Positions 1 through 64,000 of a stretch of 64,000 nucleotides of DNA are shown piece by piece. The notes under the pieces were generated by a model. The model made no database searches, was not told the DNA's origin, and saw only the letters and a list, made by a program, of their open reading frames with translations. Each line of letters starts with the position of its first letter. Position 1 is the stretch's first letter. Both the position numbers and the translations under genes were made by a program. Origin of the DNA: Amorphochlora amoebiformis (lineage: Eukaryota > Cercozoa > Chlorarachniophyceae); the NCBI GenBank assembly GCA_054601695.1, contig BAAHQB010000047.1:310001-374000 (forward strand), given 5' to 3'.

Positions 1-227
1 ACGATACCTCAATGGTGCTATTGGTATACGAATATATTTAATACACATATGTGTATATATGTGTACAATACGCGAAATTTTATACGTACAGGCATGTGCG
101 AAGGCATTCTGCAGAGCCTGGGCTCCGAAGAGGAGAAAATAGAAGGGGAGTATATACCTATTTCGAGGGAGAGGGTGATAGAGAGGTATATATTTCTTGT
201 TTATATATATTACATGTATATATACAC

Positions 228-258
<31 letters not shown>

Positions 259-259
259 A

Positions 260-320
<61 letters not shown>

Positions 321-359
321 GGGTGTTTGTGTGTATATCTATATCTAAACGTGTATACA

Positions 360-401
<42 letters not shown>

Positions 402-540
402 GTGTATATATATATACATATATAACATATCTAATATGTACGGAGAAATATATATACGCATACATATTATGGACGAAATCATACTCTAAATTTGAATCTA
501 TATGGATATAGATTAAATTTATTCATAAATGTTAAATATA

Positions 541-620
<80 letters not shown>

Positions 621-873
621 ATATTATATATACATATATATGTAATGTATACATATATAATATATATATATATATACGTCTCTTAATATGTGCGTATATA
701 TACCTTATGTCTCTCTTGGTATGTTTTGCCTCCTGTTCAATTCTTTGTCTATATAAAGAAACACATTATATGTAAAATATACATGCATATATTTATATAT
801 ATATATTATTACATGATATATAGGTGATAGACCCGATGGTAGGAATCTTTGCCCTCTTACATCGCAAGGTGTA

Positions 874-959
<86 letters not shown>

Positions 960-1189
960 AAATATATAATACATATATATACATATATATATATATATAT
1001 TATATATATATATATATGTCTAGTACATATACATATATATATATATATGTGTGTGTACAGATATATCTATATATTCTATAGATATATTTATTGTTATATA
1101 TTATATATATATATATATAGGATATGCAATTATGCCCTAAGTCGGGGGAACTGCAGCTCATGATAACCCTGAGGATGCTTCAGGTGAGA

Positions 1190-1288
<99 letters not shown>

Positions 1289-1410
1289 AATTATATATAT
1301 ATATATATATATTATATATATGAATGATGTATATATATAAGACACATATCATACCTTTGCACGAGTGTATGAGTATACTGTATACATTTGTACATTGTAA
1401 TAATATTCGA

Positions 1411-1449
<39 letters not shown>

Positions 1450-1925
1450 CACAATATATTATGTGAAGTTATGCTATGCCATATATATATACTGTACATG
1501 TGCATACATTTATATATACTCTACGATATATCGTATACATGGGTTTTAATTTATATATTATCCATGTACAATCAAGTAACTGCATGCGTATGATGTATGT
1601 ACGATATCTGAAACACATCTAAATGAAAGTGCACATATATGCAATATATCTATAATTCATACACTTATCCAGGAGACCGTGGGAAGAATTCACCCTCGTA
1701 AATGTCTGGATCTCGCGTGCTACATGTTAACCTCTACGATGAATGCCTTTACGCACCCATCGGCAAACCTTGTGAAAGAAACTTCCACTTTTTTTCTTTT
1801 TCCTCAATGTTTCATTTTGTCTTTTTCATTTGTCATAATAATTCGTTAATTTTTTAACCTCTCAGCTTATTTGTTTGTGGGTGTGTCATTTGTATGTATT
1901 AAATGAATAAAGTGTGATATATGTG

Positions 1926-1963
<38 letters not shown>

Positions 1964-2448
1964 TTTATATATATATATATATATGAGTATATATATATAT
2001 ATATATATGTATATATTTAACATATACAATATATATATATATATATGTAATACATTTATAGATACTAAAAATATATATATACAATATATTTATGAATATA
2101 TATATATATGTATAATATGCATACACATACATATATATATATATATACATATATATATGCGAGTGTGTGCGTGTGGGTGTGTATGATACATATGAGTGTA
2201 TTTGTTACATATGCATACTAACATGTATACATAAATATATATATATATATATAGGTTTCGACTCCGCATTCTGCTCCCGTGTGGAACAATTTAGCACGCT
2301 TCCTAAGGATTGTGGTATACTAATAAGCATGTATTTATACTCAAATATATATATATATGTGTGTGTGTGTGTGTATATAATATGTGTGTGTGTATAATAT
2401 ATATGTGTGTATAATATGTGTGTGTGTGTGTGCAAACATATGTATATA

Positions 2449-2510
<62 letters not shown>

Positions 2511-2577
2511 CATACATATTTACTATATATATATATACATACATTTTATATGTGTATAATATCGCTATCATACGGAC

Positions 2578-2617
<40 letters not shown>

Positions 2618-2752
2618 ACTATTATACGTAAAGAAAACTATGTACATATTTATACATTTATGTATATATATATATATACAGCTGGATTTAGTCGAATGTC
2701 GCTATCACACGTACCGCGAGGCTTGTAACCATGGCTTATCCGAATCCGTGAG

Positions 2753-2806
<54 letters not shown>

Positions 2807-2989
2807 CGTTTGTGAATCCTACCCTCAAACCCGTATTTAAACTTATTTTCAATTACCCTAACTATATCAGTAATCCTTACCCTAACTATATCCGCAACCC
2901 GACACCCTAACCTTTTTCATAACCACCTAACCTTAGATGGTGCTTATTTTCTAATATTATATATCTAAACGAATACATTTACAAAATTG

Positions 2990-3059
<70 letters not shown>

Positions 3060-3291
3060 TATATACATATACATATATATATATAATAACCACATATATA
3101 TATATATAGTCGGGAAACTTTTCTCTTTCTATCGTTTAATTCTGTAATGTGGATATGTTGATATTAGATACAATCGAGCTGGGATACTCGATGTGACATA
3201 CACCTTCTTGAAGGGGCCACAAATCTTCTCGCTTTCACTGAGGGTCACCATAATCCCGAGGTTACACATATGTGTAGCTATATAGCCAAAT

Positions 3292-3330
<39 letters not shown>

Positions 3331-3342
3331 TATATATATAAT

Positions 3343-3403
<61 letters not shown>

Positions 3404-3450
3404 TATATTCATAGCGTACACAACATCACACACATATGTAACATGTTACC

Positions 3451-3541
<91 letters not shown>

Positions 3542-3641
3542 GTTTAAAGTTTTGAGCAAGACAACAATTAAGCTGAAGCTTCTTCTTCATACATTCCCAG
3601 ACACCCTAGTAATTCAAACCATAACAATTCTAACCCTAGCT

Positions 3642-3687
<46 letters not shown>

Positions 3688-3786
3688 TATATGTATGTAT
3701 GTATGTGTGTGTATATTTATGTGTGTATATGTGTGTATATATGTGTATGTGTGTATATGTGTATGTAATATGCATATATGTGTATA

Positions 3787-3845
<59 letters not shown>

Positions 3846-3893
3846 TCAAACTTAGCTTCTTTCATATATTCCAAGACACCCTAGTAATTCAAA

Positions 3894-3945
<52 letters not shown>

Positions 3946-4531
3946 TTGTGTATGTGCGAATTTAATATATTTTATCTCAGGGAAATCTATTTACAACTCT
4001 TATAACCACAATAAATACACACATACGCATATACATATGTATATATATATATATGAATATATACAAATATAATTATATATATATGTATATATTTAACCAA
4101 AATAACACGTAGGACAAGCTGAAGCAGTTTCTCGCATCCTCTCGAGTTCGCGACGCGAATAAGGTGAAATCTACTATTTTACTCCAAACAGAGATAGTGA
4201 TACAGACAAAACAACTACTCTGTTGACATGTACATTAATAGAGGCAGTCAAGGGGTTATATAGTGTTCCACTGAAGACAGAGATAGAGTGATGCTATACT
4301 ATATGAAGTTGACCACTCTGTTTATGTATGCTTACCGATGACTTATCAGAAAGAAGTTGTAGATTGCAATGAAAAAATCGCAAAATATTTGTAGATTGGA
4401 AGCGATTTTCGAGTGATATTGCGATATCTTCTCTTTGGGAGATTTCCAGTAATGTCCGAGATGGAGGTACCAATATGTATAACGTATGTATTTTTACATA
4501 TATATATATATATATATATATACATTTATAC

Positions 4532-4574
<43 letters not shown>

Positions 4575-4931
4575 TCATATATATTGTATATGTATGTATA
4601 TATAATATATATACATGTAGAGCTATACACACACGTGCATATAATATATATATTTTACATATATATAAATATATATATATATATATATCTATAAATATAT
4701 ATAGCTTGCTTCCAAGTATCAAAAGCCTATGGGAGGAGCGATTATCCATAGCACAATCCACAACATCCTGCAGTACAAGACTAGATTTTCACGGTATGTG
4801 TAAAAAATAATACCATTGTATATGTTATCTATATATACATATATGTGTGTATATAACAATATATATCCATCCTGCAGTACAAGACTAGATTTTCACTGTA
4901 TGTGTAAAAAATAATATCATTGTGTATGTTA

Positions 4932-4986
<55 letters not shown>

Positions 4987-5025
4987 GATGTGTTTGTTGT
5001 GTGAAGTATTTATGTATTTTGTACA

Positions 5026-5061
<36 letters not shown>

Positions 5062-5117
5062 ATGCATACACGCATAGATCTTCATTTTTATTTTCCTACA
5101 ATAATTTTAATGCACAT

Positions 5118-5148
<31 letters not shown>

Positions 5149-5378
5149 CATACATATATATACATATGTATATATATATATATATATATTAGTGTACACA
5201 CATATTATATACATATGCTACATTCAGATTCGAGCAGTGGCCAAATGCCCAAAGGGTTCTTCTTGATTGCGTTACGAATATCAAAGAATTGTAATATATA
5301 CACGACACATTAAATATGTATGTCTTAGTGTCCATGTGTGTGATCTTCTCGATTGGGTTACCGATATCAAAGAATTGC

Positions 5379-5409
<31 letters not shown>

Positions 5410-5410
5410 G

Positions 5411-5463
<53 letters not shown>

Positions 5464-5523
5464 ACATATACATACATAACATATAATACATATACATATA
5501 CATGTGTACATATACAGATATAT

Positions 5524-5617
<94 letters not shown>

Positions 5618-5643
5618 ATGTATATGTATATTGTATGTACGTT

Positions 5644-5699
<56 letters not shown>

Positions 5700-5713
5700 A
5701 TCAATACTGTGTA

Positions 5714-5786
<73 letters not shown>

Positions 5787-5867
5787 TCGTGTGTATCCTT
5801 CTTATGTTTGCCTGTGTTCTTGATTGCGTACAATATCGGAACTGTAATATGCATACTTTTAAATGCC

Positions 5868-5902
<35 letters not shown>

Positions 5903-5958
5903 GATATATATATATATTCTTCTTGAAAGCGCTGGCAATATCAAAGAACCGTAATGTT

Positions 5959-6013
<55 letters not shown>

Positions 6014-6125
6014 ATTGCATAAATACATGGGTTCTTCCTGATCGTGTTAGTAGTATTAAATACCTCTAGTATACATACCTAAATATATGTTCATCAATAA
6101 CAATCAACTGTAATATATCCACATA

Positions 6126-6185
<60 letters not shown>

Positions 6186-6570
6186 CTGCATACACACATC
6201 TATCTGTACACACACCCAATAGGTCAAAGAAGTTGTTCAAGGCAAAATCAGGAGCGTCCAACGCCGCGAGTCTCCTCTCTCAAAAGTTTTCGAAGGCGAC
6301 TTTGTCTCACGGGAGGCATAAGAGCATGGTATCGCATTTCCATTCTAAATGCACTTAAATATTGTGTTTGTACGCGCGTGTATGTGTGAAATTTGTGTAT
6401 TTACATATGTGTATGGATTACGGAATAATACTGTCAATCTATATGAGCTTCAAAAGTGGTTTTGTGTAGGAGTATATACTTATATTTCTGTGTATATAAA
6501 GACGAATATGATATGGTACGGTGAACTGATGTGTTTGTGTTTTTGTTATGTGTGTAGACTACACTTATGT

Positions 6571-6624
<54 letters not shown>

Positions 6625-7015
6625 TATGGATATCTACCTCCACACATGATAATACACATAAAATAGAACATACTTTGAGTATTATATAGGTATATTTATG
6701 TATAAACATATGTATTTATATATATATATATATATATATATAATTATATATATATATATATATATATATAATTATATATATATATACATAAATATATATA
6801 TATATATGTATGTATGTATATGTGTACATACTCATACATGAATTTATATTTATATATAGGCGACTGAAGGCTCTGCGCGCAAGGTATGTACATATGTATA
6901 CACAATGTTATAGTATACAATATAATATATATGTGCACACATAACAGCGTTAATACGTGGGTGTCTAGGGTTATCAATACTCAAATGTCAGCGTAACGTT
7001 CAATAGTGATTGTGC

Positions 7016-7069
<54 letters not shown>

Positions 7070-7146
7070 ATATATAATATATATATGTAACATGTATGTA
7101 TGTATGTGTATGTGTATGTATGTATGTATGTGTGTGTGTCTGTGTT

Positions 7147-7233
<87 letters not shown>

Positions 7234-7630
7234 GAAAAAACATATATAACCAAACCACCTTTGGTCAATCTCTTCAAACTATCCCTCCTTACTAGAGCTC
7301 CTACGTTAACTATACGAAAACATGTAATTGAATATCTATACCACGACATATTTCCAACTCATACCATAGACATATGTATAAATATACACGTACTTACTAC
7401 TATTCAGAATGGTACCCTCCCCGGGAGGTCTAGGAATTACTACACGTCGATGCCTGGGCTAGAGAGGAGAAAGGGCCGTGCCAAGAGCCCGCAGAAAGGG
7501 AAGAAGAAAAAAAATGTCTCACGTCCACGGTTAGATAAAATTGAATTTAAGTTTGGATATTGATAGTAACGTGTATATTTACACTGATTGTTTATGTATA
7601 TGTAAGAATACATAATATGTATTTTTGTAA

Positions 7631-7661
<31 letters not shown>

Positions 7662-7668
7662 GTATGTG

Positions 7669-7718
<50 letters not shown>

Positions 7719-7766
7719 CATGCATACACACACATACACATATACATACATATTATATACACACAC

Positions 7767-7817
<51 letters not shown>

Positions 7818-7818
7818 C

Positions 7819-7857
<39 letters not shown>

Positions 7858-7950
7858 TATATATAAATATTGACAATATATATATATATATATAATACAT
7901 ATATATATATATATTACATATATATGCATAATATGTACATACATATTCTA

Positions 7951-7987
<37 letters not shown>

Positions 7988-8330
7988 GTATATATAATAT
8001 GTATGTATAATATGTATGTACACAAATATATATATGTAGAGAGAGAAAGAGAGAAAGAGATTTACTATGATACTTATAGCTAATATGCGTATACGAGTGT
8101 ATATAAATAGGTCTCCAAACAAGTCTCCGAATTCTACCCTCGCAAGGCAGCAAGCCCACAAGATTCTAAATATCCCAGACTCCCCTACAAGCCCCCTTTC
8201 AGCCGCAGGCTTGAAATCCGGAAAGACAGATCTATCCGTAAGCATCAGAACGATATCTCCCTTTTCATCAGTCAGAAGCCCACGTTCTCGCTCAAGGTCT
8301 GCTTACAACAGTTACAAGGCGCCTAAGTAA
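1..8330 (+). CDS. Gene A: unrecognised multi-exon gene, 5' end outside the window
   Basis: I do not recognise this protein. A phase-consistent chain of exons can be read: 1-23, 92-174, 824-868, 1121-1183, 1673-1771, 2255-2314, 2682-2747, 3168-3260, 4113-4163, 4705-4793, 5228-5290, 6223-6328, 6860-6883, 7408-7529 and 8111-8330, ending in TAA at 8328-8330 (about 400 residues visible). The first two thirds look like a soluble helical protein, with stretches such as [20 protein letters not shown] and [21 protein letters not shown] see no membrane segment. The last three exons form a basic, Ser/Pro/Arg-rich, probably disordered tail with SPQK, SPNKSPN and RSPRSRSRS, which suggests phosphorylation and nuclear or cytoskeletal attachment (inference). 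The exon at 3168-3260 is read in the only frame that keeps phase with its neighbours. Exons 4705-4793 and 5228-5290 have decayed copies in the adjoining introns. The gene converges on gene B, with the two stop codons 502 bases apart. Confidence 0.6.
2826..2935 (-). repeat. Degenerate CCCTAA-type patch in a gene A intron
   Basis: Repeated CCCTAACTATATC, CACCCTAACC and CACCTAACC elements within 110 bases are a worn telomere-type or related minisatellite. Confidence 0.5.
3556..3900 (+). repeat. Duplicated intron segment in gene A
   Basis: AGACACCCTAGTAATTCAAA and its left neighbour (CTTCTTTCATA-ATTCC) occur at about 3575-3622 and again at about 3851-3898, separated by TA and TG/CA repeats. No parent exon was identified. 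Confidence 0.8.
4868..4925 (+). pseudogene. Ghost exon: copy of the 3' end of gene A exon 4705-4793 with its donor
   Basis: CATCCTGCAGTACAAGACTA followed by GATTTTCAC repeats the last 34 bases of the exon and about 40 bases of intron. The donor has changed from CACGGTATGT to CACTGTATGT. Clear partial tandem duplication about 100 bases downstream. Confidence 0.9.
5341..6072 (+). pseudogene. Four ghost copies of gene A exon 5228-5290
   Basis: Copies of the exon's second half occur at 5341-5380, 5813-5850, 5917-5956 and 6028-6072. The shared core is TTCTTCTTGATTGCGTTACG then AATATCAAAGAATTGTAAT. The first copy differs by only about five bases and keeps the reading frame ([11 protein letters not shown] against [11 protein letters not shown]). 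Later copies are progressively worn. All sit between TA tracts in intron 5291-6222. Confidence 0.85.
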
Positions 8331-8832
8331 TCTATATCTAGACATCTAGTGAAATACTAGTACTGTGACTCGGACTAGCGTGACTCAAACTTGACCGTCG
8401 TATCAATTCTCTATATTCTAGAGATTCGAAGATTTACATAGATTCTATAGATACTCTAGATACTATGATCATCTAGATCATATATGTACTACTACTAGTA
8501 CTACTACTAGTACTAGCTATAGTACTAGTAATACTAGGTCTGGAGATATACTAGATATACTAGTATACTAATCTAGACTAACGGCGGTTGGGGGCTTTAA
8601 AATCAAACGGCCCGGATGTACTATAGATCCAGTGGATGTACGAATACTAGTATTTATCTAGTTTCTAGAGTTTGTCAAGATCTACTGATCCCGTCCCTAC
8701 ACTAGCTACAGTCTCTATGAGTCTGGGGGAATTCAGAGTTGAAATATCATTAGATACTAGAGATAATTGCAACTTGAACACTACGTATATATACATGCCC
8801 TGTCGGATAGTAAGCAAATACAGTTGTGGAAA
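8331..8832. other. Convergent 3'-3' spacer rich in CTAG palindromes
   Basis: Between the stops of genes A and B there is no TA microsatellite. Instead the tetranucleotide CTAG occurs very often (for example ACTAGTACTACTACTAGTAC near 8491 and many TCTAGA or CTAGAT variants), mixed with GTAC. It must hold two opposing poly(A) signals, but I cannot place them with confidence. Confidence 0.6.
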
Positions 8833-21715
<12,883 letters not shown>

Positions 21716-21949
21716 GGCCCTGAGTGTAACTGCCGCTTTTTAGCTTGAAATAATAATTCGTTCTGCTAATTCGTGACCAGGCGTTTCATCACGTCTTTTG
21801 ACATCGATTTTTCCGTTCTTTTTCTTTTTCGCTGCATATTATTAAGAGATAACACCAGAAATAGTATCTTGAGCGCTCATCCACGTGTTGCCGAACTTTC
21901 CGGTCCGATATTTGCTGATTCTGCCTGAAGTGAACATTATCGTTTTCCG
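21716..21949. promoter_or_regulatory. Divergent spacer between genes B and C, candidate bidirectional promoter
   Basis: Only 234 bases separate the ATG of gene B (21715, minus strand) from the ATG of gene C (21950, plus strand). It has no TA microsatellite and no convincing TATA box, so both transcription start regions must lie inside it or within neighbouring exons. Bidirectional promoter function is inferred from position only. Confidence 0.5.
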
Positions 21950-41660
<19,711 letters not shown>

Positions 41661-41839
41661 CTTAACTAGCAGTATGACTATTAACTCTTAATTAATATCA
41701 TTGTTTTAGAATTTAAACCAGTATGAATGTGCATTCAAGTATATTGTTGCACACACGCACCACTAGCGGATTTATTAATTGTAAAGTTGGAGATATTTTT
41801 AGAATTAACTACTGCATTTGTGTATCGTGTTGCATTATC

Positions 41840-41882
<43 letters not shown>

Positions 41883-41896
41883 TATATACATATATA

Positions 41897-41944
<48 letters not shown>

Positions 41945-43389
41945 TATATATAATATTTAATATATATATATATATATATATTATATATTTTATATATCTG
42001 GAATATCTCCTTTGTCATTGTACTCAGGCTATGCACTGACGCTGGCTCGTTCATTTCATGCCTTGGCTCCATTCCTCCAATAAGTTTTGGAAGTAAACGC
42101 CGCGTTATAAATAAAATTATGAGGATCCGTTAGAGTATTCACTAGATGACAGTACTACTCTTTTAGCTATGCTCAAGTTTGCATGGTAATTACATACAAA
42201 CTAGCTAAATCCGGAAACCTAACTTAAATATTCCTATGCATTCTCTAGTTCTCCACGATCTCTTAGATATAGTAGATCGCGCCAATGAATGCTAGCTCCC
42301 AGAGCATCTAGAGCATCTAGAATATTACCTTTAGAGGGCTGGATATGAAGTTGGAGAACTTCTACAACTTGTCTAGATAGATCTAGAACTAGTAGAACAT
42401 GAACTAACTGGATGATAGGACAAGCTCATATAACTAGTAAGAGTATACCTCTAGAATTTGGAGTATATTGGGTGATTAGACTAAGTTTTCTGTGTATAAA
42501 CTTAGCCATATCATGATCTCAGACTGAGTATATATCCAGGCTGTACTAGTGTAGACAGTTTAACATCTAGAACATGCACAATCTAGACAATACGTCGCTG
42601 GGAAGAGATCTGTTAATGATTATCTCGTAATCAGTAGTTATATGTAAATCTACGTCACGACGTACGCTTACGACTCTAGTACGTAGGTAAGCATCTGGAG
42701 TTTAGTAGCAGTATCTACAAGTACGTATCCATACGTGTACTAGAAATCCGTATGTACGTACTATTGCATACTTGGAAGGTTCGTATACAGGAATAGTACA
42801 TACGTATATACTAGTTATACAGCTAAGTATGTACGTACGTACGTTTGGAAGGTACGTATACCAGGAATAGTACATACGTATATTCTAGTGCTAAGTATGT
42901 ACGTACGTACGTTTGCAAAGTCGAAGTACGTTAACGTTTGTAGATTTGTACTTAAAATTAAGCCTTGTTCTTAATAATCAAATTGAGCATATGAGTACAA
43001 TACGTGGTAGTCTTGATCCGAGTGACTCAATTCCAAGATCACGTGCTCTAGGTACTGCGACGAAATCCAAAGTCATGATGCGTATACGTGTGCTGGCATA
43101 TGCGAACCTTATTTGGGCTACGTATTTCTACTATTTGTAGCTTCCGTAAAAAGTAAAGCGAATGTTGCAATTTGAGCCAAGTATCTTGTACATGTATTAC
43201 ATATCATAGTATGAAGTTTCGCACGTAGGCGTACATGCGTAAGTCACTGTCATGTATATACTCTATATGCCATGTTTGTACAATGTGTTCATGCGTACGT
43301 ACATGGACAGAATTGTATGGTTACACCGTGACATTCAACGGTCTACAATATTATATATACGTATACTATACACACACACACACACACAC

Positions 43390-43476
<87 letters not shown>

Positions 43477-44009
43477 CTAGATATATATATGTATGTATGT
43501 ATATCTAGTATATATATATATAATATATATTCGATCATGATATATATATGTGTGTATATATACTAGATATATGAGATATATATGATTTGTGTGTGTGTGT
43601 GTGTCTAGTGTGTGTGCGTGTGTCTAGTGTATAAGGACACATGTTCAAATATGTACTAGATATAACTCGATGCATATACTACAACAGTTATTGTATATTC
43701 TATGATCATCATGATTAATCTGTAGATACTACTTCTACTAGCCATATATTCTAGATATTACCAGTATAAAATAGGCTTATGAAACAACGAACAACTGCTA
43801 GAACTGGTACGAACACCGGAGTTTGAACGATAGACTTTCGGCAATGCTACAGCACTATTTCGACTATACTAGTATAGCTGTCTGTCTAACAGCCGCTGGA
43901 GAGCTGGATTCAATGTTGTCATGGCTCGGGTAAAATTATTCTACAAGTGAGTTTCTTGAAATCATTTTTACGGGGGCTCACTGTTTGCTTCGTCATTAAG
44001 GCGACAGTT
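41661..44009. other. Convergent 3'-3' spacer with CTAG and GTAC-rich sequence
   Basis: This 2.35-kb spacer lies between the stops of genes C and D. The part 41833-42000 is TA repeat. From about 42100 to 43250 the sequence is non-repetitive but loaded with CTAG, TCTAGA and (GTAC)n, including an imperfect tandem repeat at 42770-42915. Another (TA)n and CA/TG block occupies 43365-43620, followed by more CTAG-rich sequence to 43880. I see no supported gene in it. Confidence 0.6.
42770..42915. repeat. Imperfect tandem repeat with (GTAC)n core
   Basis: Two adjacent units share TTGGAAGGT, CAGGAATAGTACATACGTAT, CTAAGTAT and a (GTAC)n run. The second begins near 42844. A third GTACGTACGTACGTTTG remnant follows. 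Confidence 0.7.
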
Positions 44010-56451
<12,442 letters not shown>

Positions 56452-56578
56452 GAAGTTCACCTGAGCAAGAATAAGCATCCTCAGAAGGATTCTTCATTGT
56501 ATCGTATTGAAGCATGCACCCTGTAGCTTAATAATATATGTACAAGCAGAATACAGCCCCGACCTCCTTGATCTCGAC
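56452..56578. promoter_or_regulatory. Divergent spacer between genes D and E, candidate bidirectional promoter
   Basis: The proposed ATG codons of the USP gene (56451, minus) and the MDC1-like gene (56579, plus) are only 127 bases apart. No TA tract is present. Co-regulation of a deubiquitinase with a ubiquitin-pathway DNA-damage adaptor would make sense but is inference from geometry. Confidence 0.45.

Positions 56579-64000
<7,422 letters not shown>

Noticed and set aside
42913-43140. 75-residue open frame in the convergent spacer
   Set aside because: No homology recognised, no splice or domain context, and the sequence is CTAG/GTAC-rich spacer.

Overview
The window is a gene-dense but heavily intron-expanded stretch of a eukaryotic nuclear genome. 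I can reconstruct five genes on alternating strands: (A) an unrecognised gene cut by the left edge (+, 1-8330); (B) an Abl-interactor (Abi)-like SCAR/WAVE-complex protein that continues into a long proline-rich region with three WH2 actin-binding motifs (-, 21715-8833); (C) a five-transmembrane prominin-like protein (+, 21950-41660); (D) a DUSP-USP deubiquitinase of the USP4/11/15 type with a complete catalytic triad (-, 56451-44010); (E) an MDC1-like FHA / TQ-repeat / tandem-BRCT DNA-damage adaptor (+, 56579 to beyond 64000). I chose exons by requiring GT..AG borders and matching codon phase. For B and D the sums close perfectly (both 2877 nt, 958 codons plus stop).

Layout: A and B converge on a 502-base spacer. 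B and C diverge from a 234-base spacer. C and D converge on a 2.35-kb spacer. D and E diverge from a 127-base spacer. The two divergent spacers are candidate bidirectional promoters. Both convergent spacers are rich in CTAG and GTAC palindromes, unlike the introns.

Almost every intron carries long (TA)n tracts, often reaching the splice sites so that the repeat supplies GTATAT donors and TATATAG acceptors. One prominin intron is about 1.55 kb of degenerate TTAGGG, and one USP intron has about 520 bases of pure (GA)n. Several genes carry decayed partial copies of an exon, with its splice border, inside the adjoining introns ('ghost exons'). This recurrent local exon duplication is the strongest genome-scale pattern here.

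Organism: a spliceosomal intron-rich eukaryote. TTAGGG-like interstitial repeats together with Abi, prominin, MDC1-type and USP4-type genes fit a holozoan, perhaps a unicellular one such as an ichthyosporean. That placement is inference only. The genes do not form one pathway: B acts on cortical actin, C in plasma-membrane protrusions, D in ubiquitin removal and E at DNA breaks. I saw no rRNA, tRNA, CRISPR array or intact transposon.
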